Shown: positions 7,603 to 15,644 of the stretch, in pieces | Layout: every line of letters begins with the position of its first letter | Numbering within the stretch: position 1 is the first letter of the stretch | DNA from: CAZKEW01 sp964580435 | Lineage (GTDB): Bacteria; Acidobacteriota; Aminicenantia; Aminicenantales; UBA8522 | DNA: 26,888 nt | NCBI GenBank assembly: GCA_964580435.1 | Contig: CAZOKP010000031.1 | Span: 1-26,888 of the forward strand | Direction: 5' to 3' | Translations under genes and position numbers: made by a program | Notes under the pieces: model-generated | What the model was told of the DNA's origin: nothing | What the model saw: the letters and a program-made list of their open reading frames with translations, nothing else | Databases searched by the model: none

Positions 7603-9324
7603 TCAAACTCTATAGTAAACCCGGTTTCCAAGCTTTATGTTTTTCCAATCTTTTTGCAATTCCTTGCTTTTGAGAAAGATCTCGGTGCTCTTCTTGCTGA
7701 GTTCCTCATTGAGCTTCTTCAGCTTTTGCTGCTCCTCGGCACTGTACCTTTCATAAAGCTTCCGGGCCCTCTCATATTCCGTCTGGAAATCCTTGCTTAA
7801 TTCGCTCCAATATTCCGGAGAAAGCAAAGACTCCTGGAAAAGACTTAAACTCGGGTTTTCCTCTTCCTCGACCTCGATTTCAAGGGACATCGGCTTCTTG
7901 TCCCGCACCAGGTCAATCTTGACCTTATCTCCTTTTTTCTTGTCCTGGATCATTGCGCTCAGGTCGTCCACAGATGCGACATTTTTCCCGTCCGCACGAA
8001 CGATCACGTCGCCGACCTTGACCCCGGCCTTCTCTGCCGGTCCGCCCTTGGTCAAACCGTTGACGAGAAGCCCGCTCTCTTCTTTGACGCCAAAGAAGGC
8101 CAGCAATTCTTTGTTGACCGCCTCGAGATAGACCCCGACATATTTCCTCTTTTCCCATTGCGGCCAGGCCTTTGGCAGAGGGGCAGGGGGCTTTTCAGGC
8201 ATGGGTCTTGGCTGCCCTCTCATGTCCGGACGAGGTTGGGGAGGACGAAAGAGCCGGGGGAAGCGTATCGCCATCTCCCTTTGGGCCTCGCCTTCGGGAT
8301 ACTCACCTAACTTCACCTTGACCTCGACGGCCTTCCCCTGCCGCTCGACCTCGAGATCGACGTCCTGGCCGGGTTTTTTGTTCCTGACATCGGAGACAAA
8401 CGCCTGCGCGCCGGCTATTTTTTTCCCGTCGACCTTCAGGAGAATATCTCCTTTCTTGAGCTTGGCCAACTCGGCAGGACTTTCTTCCTCGACCTCGTTG
8501 ACCTCGACTTGCCCCTTGTCATTCTCGGATATGGAAACGCCCATCCAGCCGCGGCTGACCTTGCCCTTTTCCCTTATCTCAGCTGTGACCCATTTGACGA
8601 TGCTCACGGGAACAGCCAGGGCCATGCCTGAAGAAGGCGCCTCGCCCCGGCTGAAGGCATATCCTGAGCCCACGACTTCTTTTTCTCTGAATTCAAAAAC
8701 AACCGGCTGGTCCTCAGAATAGATGCCCCTGAGCAACCCGACCATCTGGCCTTCTTTATTGACCACGGGACTTCCGCTCGCCCCCCGCGTCACCCAGACA
8801 TTCAGACGCAGTTTATCCTGGGCGATGGAACTGACGATACCCTGGGTCACAGAGGGAGTGTTCTCCGGCGACATGCTGATCACTCCGACCCATGATCCTG
8901 GGACAAGATTCTCGGCCTTTCCCATGGTGATCGGAGTGAGATTTATTCCCTGGGCTTGAATGAGAGCCAGATTGGTCTCGGGGTCCATTCCCAAGAACTT
9001 GGCCTGGCTGCGTTTGCCGTCCGGGGTGGTCACATAGATTTCATCATCCTGGGACGACACCAGCGCTGTCGTGACGATATAGCCGTCTTTATCGATGACC
9101 ACACCCGTCGCCACTTTCTTGAAATCCATGACCATGGCCGTCGCCACTTTTTTTGCGACCCCATAGCCCGCCTCCACTTTGACAACACTGGCAAAGACTT
9201 TTTTGGCAACATCCTCGATCGTATTTTCATCTAAACCCAGAGCCTTAGGCTTGGCCTCAAGGCTCAAGCCCAAGACCAGCAGGAAGGCCATTAGACCCAC
9301 GCTGAATTTGGCTTTTCTTCTCAT
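7603..9324 (-). CDS. HtrA/DegP-like exported protein with two PDZ domains, protease triad degenerate
   Basis: This 573-residue protein has a signal peptide (1-24), a trypsin-like domain (about 35-250), PDZ1 (about 255-345), a proline-rich linker (about 358-390), PDZ2 (about 395-480) and a C-terminal coiled coil (about 490-565). Aligned by eye to DegP, the Ser loop is kept (TRGASGSP, S183). The catalytic His is Leu88 (GYIVTTALVS instead of GYVVTNNHVV) and the catalytic Asp is Asn118 (DPETNLALIQ instead of DPRSDIALIQ). It is thus likely a non-proteolytic chaperone, scaffold or sensor in the periplasm. It is the last gene after an ECF sigma and a membrane anti-sigma, in the way mucD closes the algU operon of Pseudomonas. 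A GGAGG ribosome-binding site precedes ATG 9324. An intrinsic terminator follows. Confidence 0.85.
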   Translation of the reverse strand: MRRKAKFSVGLMAFLLVLGLSLEAKPKALGLDENTIEDVAKKVFASVVKVEAGYGVAKKVATAMVMDFKKVATGVVIDKDGYIVTTALVSSQDDEIYVTTPDGKRSQAKFLGMDPETNLALIQAQGINLTPITMGKAENLVPGSWVGVISMSPENTPSVTQGIVSSIAQDKLRLNVWVTRGASGSPVVNKEGQMVGLLRGIYSEDQPVVFEFREKEVVGSGYAFSRGEAPSSGMALAVPVSIVKWVTAEIREKGKVSRGWMGVSISENDKGQVEVNEVEEESPAELAKLKKGDILLKVDGKKIAGAQAFVSDVRNKKPGQDVDLEVERQGKAVEVKVKLGEYPEGEAQREMAIRFPRLFRPPQPRPDMRGQPRPMPEKPPAPLPKAWPQWEKRKYVGVYLEAVNKELLAFFGVKEESGLLVNGLTKGGPAEKAGVKVGDVIVRADGKNVASVDDLSAMIQDKKKGDKVKIDLVRDKKPMSLEIEVEEEENPSLSLFQESLLSPEYWSELSKDFQTEYERARKLYERYSAEEQQKLKKLNEELSKKSTEIFLKSKELQKDWKNIKLGNRVYYRV

Positions 9325-9339
9325 TGAATAGATACCTCC

Positions 9340-9759
9340 TTAGTATAGGATTTCTTGGGATGTCGTATCAGAAACCTGTTCCAAGAGATAAATCGTTTTT
9401 GCCCCGTTGGAACGGCTGCGGACCTCTGTGGAATAATCCAGAGTCTCGATGACGGAGACAATCCGCCCGGCCGCGCTCTGCACCATTTCCGCAGCAGGGG
9501 GCACGCCTTTCTTCATGTCGGACACTCCGACCGGAGCTTTTTTCTGCAGCACGAATATATTCAGCAGCACGAAAGCAATAAGAAGAGTGGCGAACGCCCC
9601 TGCCAGGGATAGACGCAAGGCTGCAGGCCTGCGCCCCACGCTCTTTTTCCTGAGAGAAACCCGAGCCATGACTTTTTGCTCAAAGTTAGGGGGAGCCTTA
9701 ACTTTTTCCAATTTTTTCAAGAGACCCAGCTCTTCCATTTCTTCTCTCCTTATTGTCAT
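9340..9759 (-). CDS. Putative membrane-anchored anti-sigma factor
   Basis: This 139-residue protein has a charged N-terminal cytoplasmic part (1-48, including EELGLLKKLEKVKAPPNFEQ), one transmembrane helix (about 50-71) and a 65-residue periplasmic tail. It overlaps the upstream ECF sigma gene by ATGA, the classical arrangement of sigma/anti-sigma pairs. No zinc-finger motif (HxxxCxxC) is present, so it would belong to a zinc-free anti-sigma type. The role is inferred from position, topology and coupling, and I recognise no named domain. The HtrA-like protein encoded 15 bases downstream could act on or bind its periplasmic tail. Confidence 0.6.
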   Translation of the reverse strand: MTIRREEMEELGLLKKLEKVKAPPNFEQKVMARVSLRKKSVGRRPAALRLSLAGAFATLLIAFVLLNIFVLQKKAPVGVSDMKKGVPPAAEMVQSAAGRIVSVIETLDYSTEVRSRSNGAKTIYLLEQVSDTTSQEILY

Positions 9760-10313
9760 GAAACCACTCTTCCTCCGGCCAAGGCCTTTTCCAACCTTGT
9801 CTTGAGAAACCTGCGGCCCCGGCTGATCCTGGCCTTGATCGTCCCCACGGGTTTTTTCAGAATCTGGGCGATTTCTTCCTGGGAGAAGCCCTCCATATCC
9901 TTCAGGATGACGGGAAGACGATAGCGCGGATGAAGGGCGTTTAGGGCCTCCCTCAGGTTTTTGATCAGGCCGGGATCGACGGGGTCCTCCGAATAAGCAT
10001 TTTCATCGACTTCGTGGGCGGCGATGTCATCCAGGGAAACAGTGGGAATTCGCCGAGCCTTTTTCATCTCTGTTTTGGCCAGGTTGGAGGCGATGGCATA
10101 GATCCAGGAAGAAAGCGGGGCGATGGGCCTGAACTGGTCGGCTTTGAAATAAACGCGGACAAACGTCTCCTGGGCCAACTCTACGGCCTTTTGATAATCT
10201 CCGGTGAACTGGTAAAGATAATTCACGATCCTGTCCTTGTATGCCGAAACGATCTGGCCGAACGCCACTTCATTTCCTTTCTGGACCTGGCGAATCAGCT
10301 CATGCTCATCCAT
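9756..10313 (-). CDS. ECF RNA polymerase sigma factor (RpoE-like)
   Basis: This 185-residue sigma factor has region 2 at about 8-75 (AFGQIVSAYKDRIVNYLYQF, ELAQETFVRVY, WIYAIASNLAKTEMKK) and region 4 at about 118-172 (LHPRYRLPVILKDMEGFSQE, EEIAQILKKPVGTIKARISR). ATG 10313 is preferred over the in-frame ATG at 10319 because AAGGA (10320-10324) lies 6 bases before the former and directly abuts the latter. It forms an operon with the anti-sigma and HtrA-like genes, suggesting an envelope-stress circuit. Confidence 0.92.
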   Translation of the reverse strand: MDEHELIRQVQKGNEVAFGQIVSAYKDRIVNYLYQFTGDYQKAVELAQETFVRVYFKADQFRPIAPLSSWIYAIASNLAKTEMKKARRIPTVSLDDIAAHEVDENAYSEDPVDPGLIKNLREALNALHPRYRLPVILKDMEGFSQEEIAQILKKPVGTIKARISRGRRFLKTRLEKALAGGRVVS

Positions 10314-10399
10314 ACTCATTCCTTAAAACTATCCCGAAATCCAAAAAGTTGCATTTCTTTCAAGCCCGAGGCCTTGTGATACGCATGAAATATGCCAAT

Positions 10400-10426
10400 A
10401 GTATAATCCCGATCGCACATTTTCAA
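10400..10426 (-). promoter_or_regulatory. Candidate promoter of the sigma/anti-sigma/HtrA operon
   Basis: On the minus strand TTGAAA (10421-10426) and TATACT (10400-10405) are 15 bases apart, about 90 bases before the sigma gene. The spacing is shorter than ideal. No convincing ECF-type promoter was found closer to the gene. Confidence 0.35.
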
Positions 10427-10998
10427 GAAGGCCGACATGGGGTCAATCCAGCAACTGAGGCAACTGAGGGGAGTGCCAAGCACGGAAATATTCATTTGAG
10501 GGCAAAGCGGGCATTGTTTTCGCACAAAAAGAAGAACTATTGAGGTAGGGCTGTGGCTTTAGAGGCTCTACTGCCGATAAGAATGGAGGTTTTGGCAGCG
10601 CTGCGTCAGTCCCCGGGACGGCCGAGCGAATGGTTCGAGGGATAAGGCGAGGTGTGTGGGCGCAGAAGGCTGTAAGCTCAGCAACCATCAAGGCGTGGGT
10701 GGCACGGCACTGGTCCCCTGGGGGATGAGGGGAGGGATTATGTGGTGAGAAATCCGTATGAGCGTCGAGCGGGCACGGCTCCTTGAAGAGGAGAGCGAGG
10801 AGCGAATCGAGCAAGATTTTGATTTGCGCAGGCAAATCAGGGGGTTCCAAGGGGGAAGGCCCCTTTGGTCGCAGAGCGAAGCTCGAGAAGGGGAGGCAGG
10901 GAGCGAAGCGAACGTTGGAAGGGGGAACGCGGAGCGTTCTCCCTCCAAGAAGTCGATGTGGGAAATCGCAGCGTGACTTCGAACCACATATCCCGACC

Positions 10999-11029
10999 CT
11001 CGCCGGGAGCAAATTCGTGTGCCTTCGAG
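10999..11029. repeat. 31-base direct repeat, copy 1
   Basis: The element starts CTCGCCGGGAGCAAATTCG and ends GTGCCTTCGAG. It differs from copy 2 (11135-11165) at a single base (T for C at its twentieth base). The copies are 136 bases apart start to start. Confidence 0.85.
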
Positions 11030-11134
11030 ACAAGGCGAGGGGTGTGGGCGCGGAAGGCCGTCCGGAAGCGGAGCGGGCATGGTTTCTCGACCGAAGGGAG
11101 AGAAGAGCGGAGCTGAGGACCCGAGCGAATTTGC

Positions 11135-11165
11135 CTCGCCGGGAGCAAATTCGCGTGCCTTCGAG
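11135..11165. repeat. 31-base direct repeat, copy 2
   Basis: This is the near-identical partner of 10999-11029. Its GCAAATTCGC forms a perfect 10-base inverted repeat with GCGAATTTGC at 11125-11134, a left arm that copy 1 lacks. It ends 14 bases from the stop codon of the biotinyl protein gene. Confidence 0.85.
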
Positions 11166-11179
11166 CCCACACCCCGAGC

Positions 11180-11683
11180 CTACTTGGGCTCGAGCTCCAG
11201 GAGCGGCTTCTCTGAGTCCACAAGGTCTCCGGCCGAGACAAATATCTTCTTCACTTGTCCCTCGATTGGGGACTTGATCTCGTTTTCCATCTTCATGGCT
11301 TCGACGATAGCCAGGGTTTGATTCTTCCTGACAGCTTCGTTTTCAGACACATTGATCTTTATCACTTTCCCAGGCATAGGGGCCTTCACTATCGATTTTC
11401 CTTTGTCTGCCCTATCCTCTCCCCTGTCAAAGCGCTTGCCTTCCTGTCCAGGCTTCTGGATGATACAGGATTGACCATCCAGAAAGATATATTTCTTATC
11501 TTTTTCTCGGGCGATATAGATTAAATAGGAGTGTCCCTCAACAAGAAGGGAATAAACATTCTCTGAGACAATCTTGATATCGGCTTGAAAAAAACTCTCT
11601 CGATGATGGAGGATGAACCGGTCCCCTTTTTTCTCCAGCGCTATCTTATGGAGGGCTTGATTAACAAGATACTCATATTCCAT
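11180..11683 (-). CDS. Biotinyl (BCCP) subunit of methylcrotonyl-CoA carboxylase, detached C-terminal part of the alpha subunit
   Basis: This 167-residue protein carries the biotin that shuttles CO2 between the biotin carboxylase and the carboxyltransferase. The C-terminal biotinyl domain (about 98-167) has EAMKMENE, with K131 as biotinylation site, and the usual APMPGKV entry. Residues 1-90 are rich in beta-strands and resemble the BT (carboxylase-interaction) domain found between BC and BCCP in MCC and PCC alpha subunits. ATG 11683 lies one base after the stop of the biotin carboxylase gene, with a GGGGGAAAAG stretch as ribosome-binding site. The frame is open further upstream, but that part only overlaps the previous gene. 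It is the last gene of the liu block; no classical terminator follows, only the repeat array. Confidence 0.85.
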   Translation of the reverse strand: MEYEYLVNQALHKIALEKKGDRFILHHRESFFQADIKIVSENVYSLLVEGHSYLIYIAREKDKKYIFLDGQSCIIQKPGQEGKRFDRGEDRADKGKSIVKAPMPGKVIKINVSENEAVRKNQTLAIVEAMKMENEIKSPIEGQVKKIFVSAGDLVDSEKPLLELEPK

Positions 11684-11684
11684 T

Positions 11685-13196
11685 TTATGCTTTTCCCCCG
11701 ATCCTCCATTTTCCCAGGAACTGCCACGGAGAGAATGTCTCCCTTTCCCCGGAAGCGGAGGCAGGCTCTGCGGCTTGACTGCGGCGGAAATCATCAAAGG
11801 CCGCTGCCGCCAATGTGAGTTTTAGGCTTTCTTCGCTGGGCTCCTTTCCCTTCCATTGGTCAAAGTAGTTCTTGATGAAGCCTGTGGTTGTGGCTCCCTC
11901 TCTAAACCGTGGATGAGAGATAACGTCCTTCAGGAAGCCGACAGTGCTGCTGATCCCAAGGATAACGTAGTCATCAAGGGCGCTTTTCATCCTTTGGCAA
12001 GCTGATTCCCTCGTCTCGGCCCAGACGATGAGCTTGGCCAATATGGGGTCGTAATAGATCGGGACTTCCGAGCCGCTGTAAACGCCGCAGTCATGCCTTA
12101 CGCCCGGTCCTTTGGGCTCCTTGAGATAAAGGATCCTCCCCGATGAGGGGAGGAAATTGTTGCCGGGGTCTTCGGCATAGATCCGGCATTCGATGGCATG
12201 CCCTCGCTGTTTGATCTCTTCCTGCTTCAGGGAAAGCTTCTCGCCCGAGGCAACCCGGATCTGCTGATGGACAAGGTCGACGCCGGTGGCCAGCTCCGTG
12301 ACCGGGTGTTCAACCTGAAGACGGGCGTTGACTTCAAGGAAATAGAAATTCTTGTTCTTATCAAGAAGGAACTCGACCGTCCCGGCATTGTTATACCCGG
12401 AAACATCGAGAACCTTCTTGGCTGTGTCTCCCATTATCTGCCTGAGCCGAGCATCCAGGGCCTGGGACGGGGTCTCTTCGACAATTTTCTGGTGTCGCCT
12501 CTGGATCGAACATTCGCGTTCGAAGAGGTGGACGATATGTCCGTAGTTATCGGCCAGCACTTGAAACTCGACGTGCCTGGGCTCTTCAATATATTTCTCA
12601 AGGTAAACGGATTCATCCCCGAAGGCGGCTTTGGCCTCCCGCATTCCCGCCTCGAGCGAAGGCCTGAGCTCGTCCTCAGAAAAGACGATTCTCATTCCTT
12701 TGCCGCCTCCGCCGGCCGAAGCCTTGATCATAACGGGATAGCCGATCTTGCGGGCTTCCTGATCGAACTCGCCGAGCTCTTTGGGAACACTTTTCATCCC
12801 GGGAATGATGGGAATGCCGGCTTTCTCCATGGTCCTGCGGGCACGGATCTTATCACCAACGAGTTCGAGCGCCCGCGAGTTCGGCCCGATAAAAACGATC
12901 CTTTCCTTCTCGCAGAGACGGGCGAAATCGGGATTCTCCGCCAGGAAGCCATATCCGGGATGGACGGCTTCTGCTCCCCTATCATGAGCCGCCTGGATGA
13001 TTCTTCCCATATTCAAGTAGCTCTCTACAGCCGGCGGTGGCCCTATGCAGACAGCCTCATCGGCCATTTGGACATGAAGGCTGGCCCGGTCAACCTCTGA
13101 ATAAACCGCCACAGAAGCGATGCCCAATTCCTGGCAGGCTTTGATCACACGGACAGCGATCTCGCCACGGTTAGCGATCAGGATTTTCTTAAACAT
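11685..13196 (-). CDS. Biotin carboxylase subunit of an acyl-CoA carboxylase (methylcrotonyl-CoA carboxylase alpha, N-terminal part)
   Basis: This 503-residue ATP-grasp enzyme carboxylates biotin using ATP and bicarbonate. Motifs are KKILIANRGEIAVR (3-16), the ATP-binding GGGGKGMR (162-169), ERECSIQRRHQK (226-237), and EVNARLQVEHPVTE with catalytic Arg. It is about 50 residues longer than AccC. The tail (FDDFRR...SPWQFLGKWRIGG) matches the linker seen after the BC domain in fused MCC/PCC alpha chains (PW...GWR.NG), so the gene looks like a fused alpha subunit cut just after this point. Neighbours liuC (3 bases upstream) and liuB identify the substrate as methylcrotonyl-CoA by context. Start ATG 13196. 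Confidence 0.9.
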   Translation of the reverse strand: MFKKILIANRGEIAVRVIKACQELGIASVAVYSEVDRASLHVQMADEAVCIGPPPAVESYLNMGRIIQAAHDRGAEAVHPGYGFLAENPDFARLCEKERIVFIGPNSRALELVGDKIRARRTMEKAGIPIIPGMKSVPKELGEFDQEARKIGYPVMIKASAGGGGKGMRIVFSEDELRPSLEAGMREAKAAFGDESVYLEKYIEEPRHVEFQVLADNYGHIVHLFERECSIQRRHQKIVEETPSQALDARLRQIMGDTAKKVLDVSGYNNAGTVEFLLDKNKNFYFLEVNARLQVEHPVTELATGVDLVHQQIRVASGEKLSLKQEEIKQRGHAIECRIYAEDPGNNFLPSSGRILYLKEPKGPGVRHDCGVYSGSEVPIYYDPILAKLIVWAETRESACQRMKSALDDYVILGISSTVGFLKDVISHPRFREGATTTGFIKNYFDQWKGKEPSEESLKLTLAAAAFDDFRRSQAAEPASASGERETFSPWQFLGKWRIGGKA

Positions 13197-13199
13197 CCG

Positions 13200-13994
13200 C
13201 TACTCTTTGACCCACTTGGGCTTTCTTTTCTCCAGGAAAGCGGCCATGCCCTCTTGCCCTTCCCGGCTGACCCGAAGCCGCGCGATCATCTCTGCCGTAT
13301 AGGCCTTGGCCTCTTCATCACTCATGGCCGGAACCTTATGGAGCAGCTCCTTGCAGCTGGCGATGGCTTCCGGTCCTGAGCTCAAGAGGAGGCGGATGAC
13401 TTCCTCGACCTTCTTATCCAGCTCCTCATGGAGAACGACTTTGTTGACCAGGCCGATCTCAAGGGCGCGCCGGGCATCAAACCGTTCGCCGGTAAGAAAG
13501 AGCTCGTGGGCCGCACTCTCGCCGATACGGCGCATAACGTAAGGGGAAATGGCGGCCGGGACCAGCCCGATTTTCACTTCGCTCAGCCCGAATTTCGCCC
13601 GCTCCGAAGCGATGGCGATATCGCAAGCAGAGAAGAGCCCGTTGCCGCCGCCGATCGTGGCCCCGTTGATCCGGGCGAGCGTCGGTTTGGGCAGAGTATA
13701 GATTTGATGCATCAGCTCGGCTACTTCCGTAGACTCTTTAAGATTCTGCTCATAGGAATAGCGGATGATCTCCCTCATCCAGTTCAGGTCGGCGCCGGCG
13801 CAGAAGGATTCGCCCAGGCCTGTCAAAACAACCACCCGGACCGACTCGTCCTTTTGGGCCTTCTCGAAGGCATCGGCCAGCTCTCGAATCATCGTGGAAT
13901 TAAAGGCATTATGGACTTCGGGCCGGTTGAGACTGATCCGAGCGACTTTATCCTGGCGCCAGAAGAGGATGGTTTGGTAATGTTTCTCTGCCAC
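13200..13994 (-). CDS. liuC: Methylglutaconyl-CoA hydratase (enoyl-CoA hydratase family)
   Basis: This 264-residue crotonase reversibly hydrates 3-methylglutaconyl-CoA to HMG-CoA. The oxyanion-hole motifs are FCAGADLNWM (64-73) and INGATIGGGNGL (109-120). The catalytic Glu is E139 in LSEVKIGLVPAAISPYV, a segment typical of LiuC proteins. The first crotonase Glu is Gly (GGGNGL), also usual in bacterial LiuC. It starts with GTG 13994, 5 bases after liuB, and ends 3 bases before the biotin carboxylase gene. Its product is exactly the product of the HMG-CoA synthase encoded upstream on the same strand. Confidence 0.85.
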   Translation of the reverse strand: MAEKHYQTILFWRQDKVARISLNRPEVHNAFNSTMIRELADAFEKAQKDESVRVVVLTGLGESFCAGADLNWMREIIRYSYEQNLKESTEVAELMHQIYTLPKPTLARINGATIGGGNGLFSACDIAIASERAKFGLSEVKIGLVPAAISPYVMRRIGESAAHELFLTGERFDARRALEIGLVNKVVLHEELDKKVEEVIRLLLSSGPEAIASCKELLHKVPAMSDEEAKAYTAEMIARLRVSREGQEGMAAFLEKRKPKWVKE

Positions 13995-13999
13995 GGCTT

Positions 14000-15607
14000 T
14001 TACATCCTGAAGATGCCCACTTTATAATCGGGAATCGGCGCATTCAGGCTCATGGAGATGCCCAAAGCTAAAGCCTCGCGCGTCTCCAGCGGGTCGATGA
14101 TCCCATCATCCCAGAGCCGGGCCGTGCTGTAATAGGCACTGGCTTCTTCTTCATATTTTTTCAGGATAGGTTTCTTCAGCTTTTCTTTTTCCTCCTCCGA
14201 CATGACGGTGCCCTGCTCTTGGAGCCTCTTGATCTTTACCGTGACGAGGACATGGGCAGCCTGCTCTCCGCCCATAACGCTGATCCGGGCGTTAGGCCAC
14301 ATCCACAAAAGCCGCGGGGCATAGGCCCGGCCGCACATGGCGTAATTGCCGGCTCCGTACGAGCCGCCAACGATGACCGTGAACTTAGGGACGTCCGCGT
14401 TGGCCACCGCATGAACCAGTTTGGCACCGTCTTTGGCTATGCCTCCGTGCTCGTACTGTTTGCCGACAATGAATCCAGTGATGTTCTGGAGGAAGACGAG
14501 CGGGACTTTGCGCATCGCGCACAAGGCGATGAAATGGGCACCCTTGAGCGAGCTCTGGGAAAACAAAACTCCGTTGTTGGCTAGAATGCCGACGGGGTAG
14601 CCCATGATCCGGGCGAACCCGCAGACAAGAGTTTGGCCATATAACTCTTTGAATTCCTGGAACCGGCTGCCGTCCACAATGCGGGCGATGACTTCCTTGA
14701 TGTCAAATGTTTTGCGCAGGTCCCTGGGCATAATCCCATATAATTCCTCTGGATCATAAGCTGGGTCTTCAGGCTTGGCCAGGTCCAACGGGAATTTTTT
14801 TGGGGGGTCAAGTGTCTCGACAATATTCCGGGCGATCTCGAGAGCATGATCGTCATCATAGGCATAATAGTCCGAGACGCCGGAAATCCGGCAGTGGACA
14901 TCGGCTCCTCCCAAATCTTCATCCGAGACTTCCTCGCCTGTGGCGGCTTTGACCAAGGGAGGACCTCCGATGAAGATGGTACCCTGACGCCTGACGATGA
15001 CCGTCTCATCGCTCATGGCCGGGACATAGGCGCCCCCGGCCGTGCAAGAGCCCATGACGATAGAAATCTGGGGGATTCCCAAGGCCGAAAGCCGGGCCTG
15101 GTTATAGAAGATCCGGCCAAAATGTTCTTTATCCGGGAAGGTGCCGGATTGATGGGGCAGGAAAATGCCGCCGGAATCGACGAGATAGACGCAGGGAAGC
15201 CGATTCTCCATGGCGATTTCTTGGGCCCGCACATGTTTCTTGATAGTTATGGGGAAATAGGTCCCGCCTTTGACCGTGGCGTCGTTGGCCACGACAAGCA
15301 CTTCCCTTCCGTGGACCACACCGATGCCCGTGACCATACTGGCCCCAGGAGCTTCGTCATCATACATGCCGTTCGCGGCCAGCGCGCTCAGCTCTAAGAA
15401 AGGAGTGTTGCGGTCGAAAAAGCGTTCCAGCCGCTCCCGGACCAAGAGTTTTTTCCGGGACTTGTGGAGTTCCCTGTATTTTGGAGGGCCTCCTTCCTGC
15501 GCTTTGGCCAGCCGCTTCCTATACTCGGCCACGACCTTTTTCATCTGCTCGAAATTATCCTTATATTCTTGGCTCTGGGTATCGACCTTACTTTCTATTT
15601 TAAACAT
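14000..15607 (-). CDS. liuB: Methylcrotonyl-CoA carboxylase beta (carboxyltransferase) subunit
   Basis: This 535-residue carboxyltransferase moves CO2 from carboxybiotin onto 3-methylcrotonyl-CoA. Both crotonase-like halves are complete. The N-terminal half has VVANDATVKGGTYFPITIKK, YLVDSGGIFLPHQ and GSCTAGGAYVPAMSDE. The C-terminal half has FLQNITGFIVGKQYEHGGIA, GGSYGAGNYAMCGRAY and WMWPNARISVMGGEQAA. The last motifs are those of MCC beta, as opposed to propionyl-CoA carboxylase. GAGGGG precedes ATG 15607. It starts the compact four-gene liu set and is separated from the DUF35 gene by a 150-base gap with a large hairpin. Confidence 0.92.
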   Translation of the reverse strand: MFKIESKVDTQSQEYKDNFEQMKKVVAEYRKRLAKAQEGGPPKYRELHKSRKKLLVRERLERFFDRNTPFLELSALAANGMYDDEAPGASMVTGIGVVHGREVLVVANDATVKGGTYFPITIKKHVRAQEIAMENRLPCVYLVDSGGIFLPHQSGTFPDKEHFGRIFYNQARLSALGIPQISIVMGSCTAGGAYVPAMSDETVIVRRQGTIFIGGPPLVKAATGEEVSDEDLGGADVHCRISGVSDYYAYDDDHALEIARNIVETLDPPKKFPLDLAKPEDPAYDPEELYGIMPRDLRKTFDIKEVIARIVDGSRFQEFKELYGQTLVCGFARIMGYPVGILANNGVLFSQSSLKGAHFIALCAMRKVPLVFLQNITGFIVGKQYEHGGIAKDGAKLVHAVANADVPKFTVIVGGSYGAGNYAMCGRAYAPRLLWMWPNARISVMGGEQAAHVLVTVKIKRLQEQGTVMSEEEKEKLKKPILKKYEEEASAYYSTARLWDDGIIDPLETREALALGISMSLNAPIPDYKVGIFRM

Positions 15608-15644
15608 ATCGTCCCCTCTTTCATCTGGTTCCTGTTCCTATTGA

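Larger units (their letters stand above)
10581..11175. repeat. Array of imperfect structured repeats filling an 860-base gene-free stretch
   Basis: Between the sigma gene and the biotinyl protein gene (10320-11179) I see no credible gene. Open frames here encode low-complexity Arg/Ser/Pro peptides that reuse the repeats. Direct repeats include AAGGCGAGG...GAAGGC at 10644-10673 and 11032-11061 (27 of 30 identical), and a 31-base element at 10999-11029 and 11135-11165. Local hairpins are GATTTGC/GCAAATC (10821-10838), GCGAATTTGC/GCAAATTCGC (11125-11154) and GGGGTGTGGGC/GCCCACACCCC (11039-11049 with 11165-11175). The plus strand is strikingly purine-rich. A related copy lies at 15645-15750. Possible readings are a REP-like mobile element family, a structured 3' region of the carboxylase transcript, or an untranslated RNA. 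Confidence 0.7.

Noticed and set aside
10325..10355. GCAACTT on the minus strand as an ECF promoter for the first sigma gene
   Set aside because: With normal spacing the -10 box would fall on or next to the ribosome-binding site AAGGA, leaving it outside the transcript.
10581..11175. CRISPR array
   Set aside because: Repeats are few, imperfect, unevenly spaced and not separated by unique spacers; no cas genes are present.
10443..11241. Several overlapping open frames of 100-196 codons on both strands
   Set aside because: They are rich in Arg, Ser, Pro and Gly, repeat the same peptides because the DNA is repeated, lack ribosome-binding sites and match no family. The repeats explain them better.
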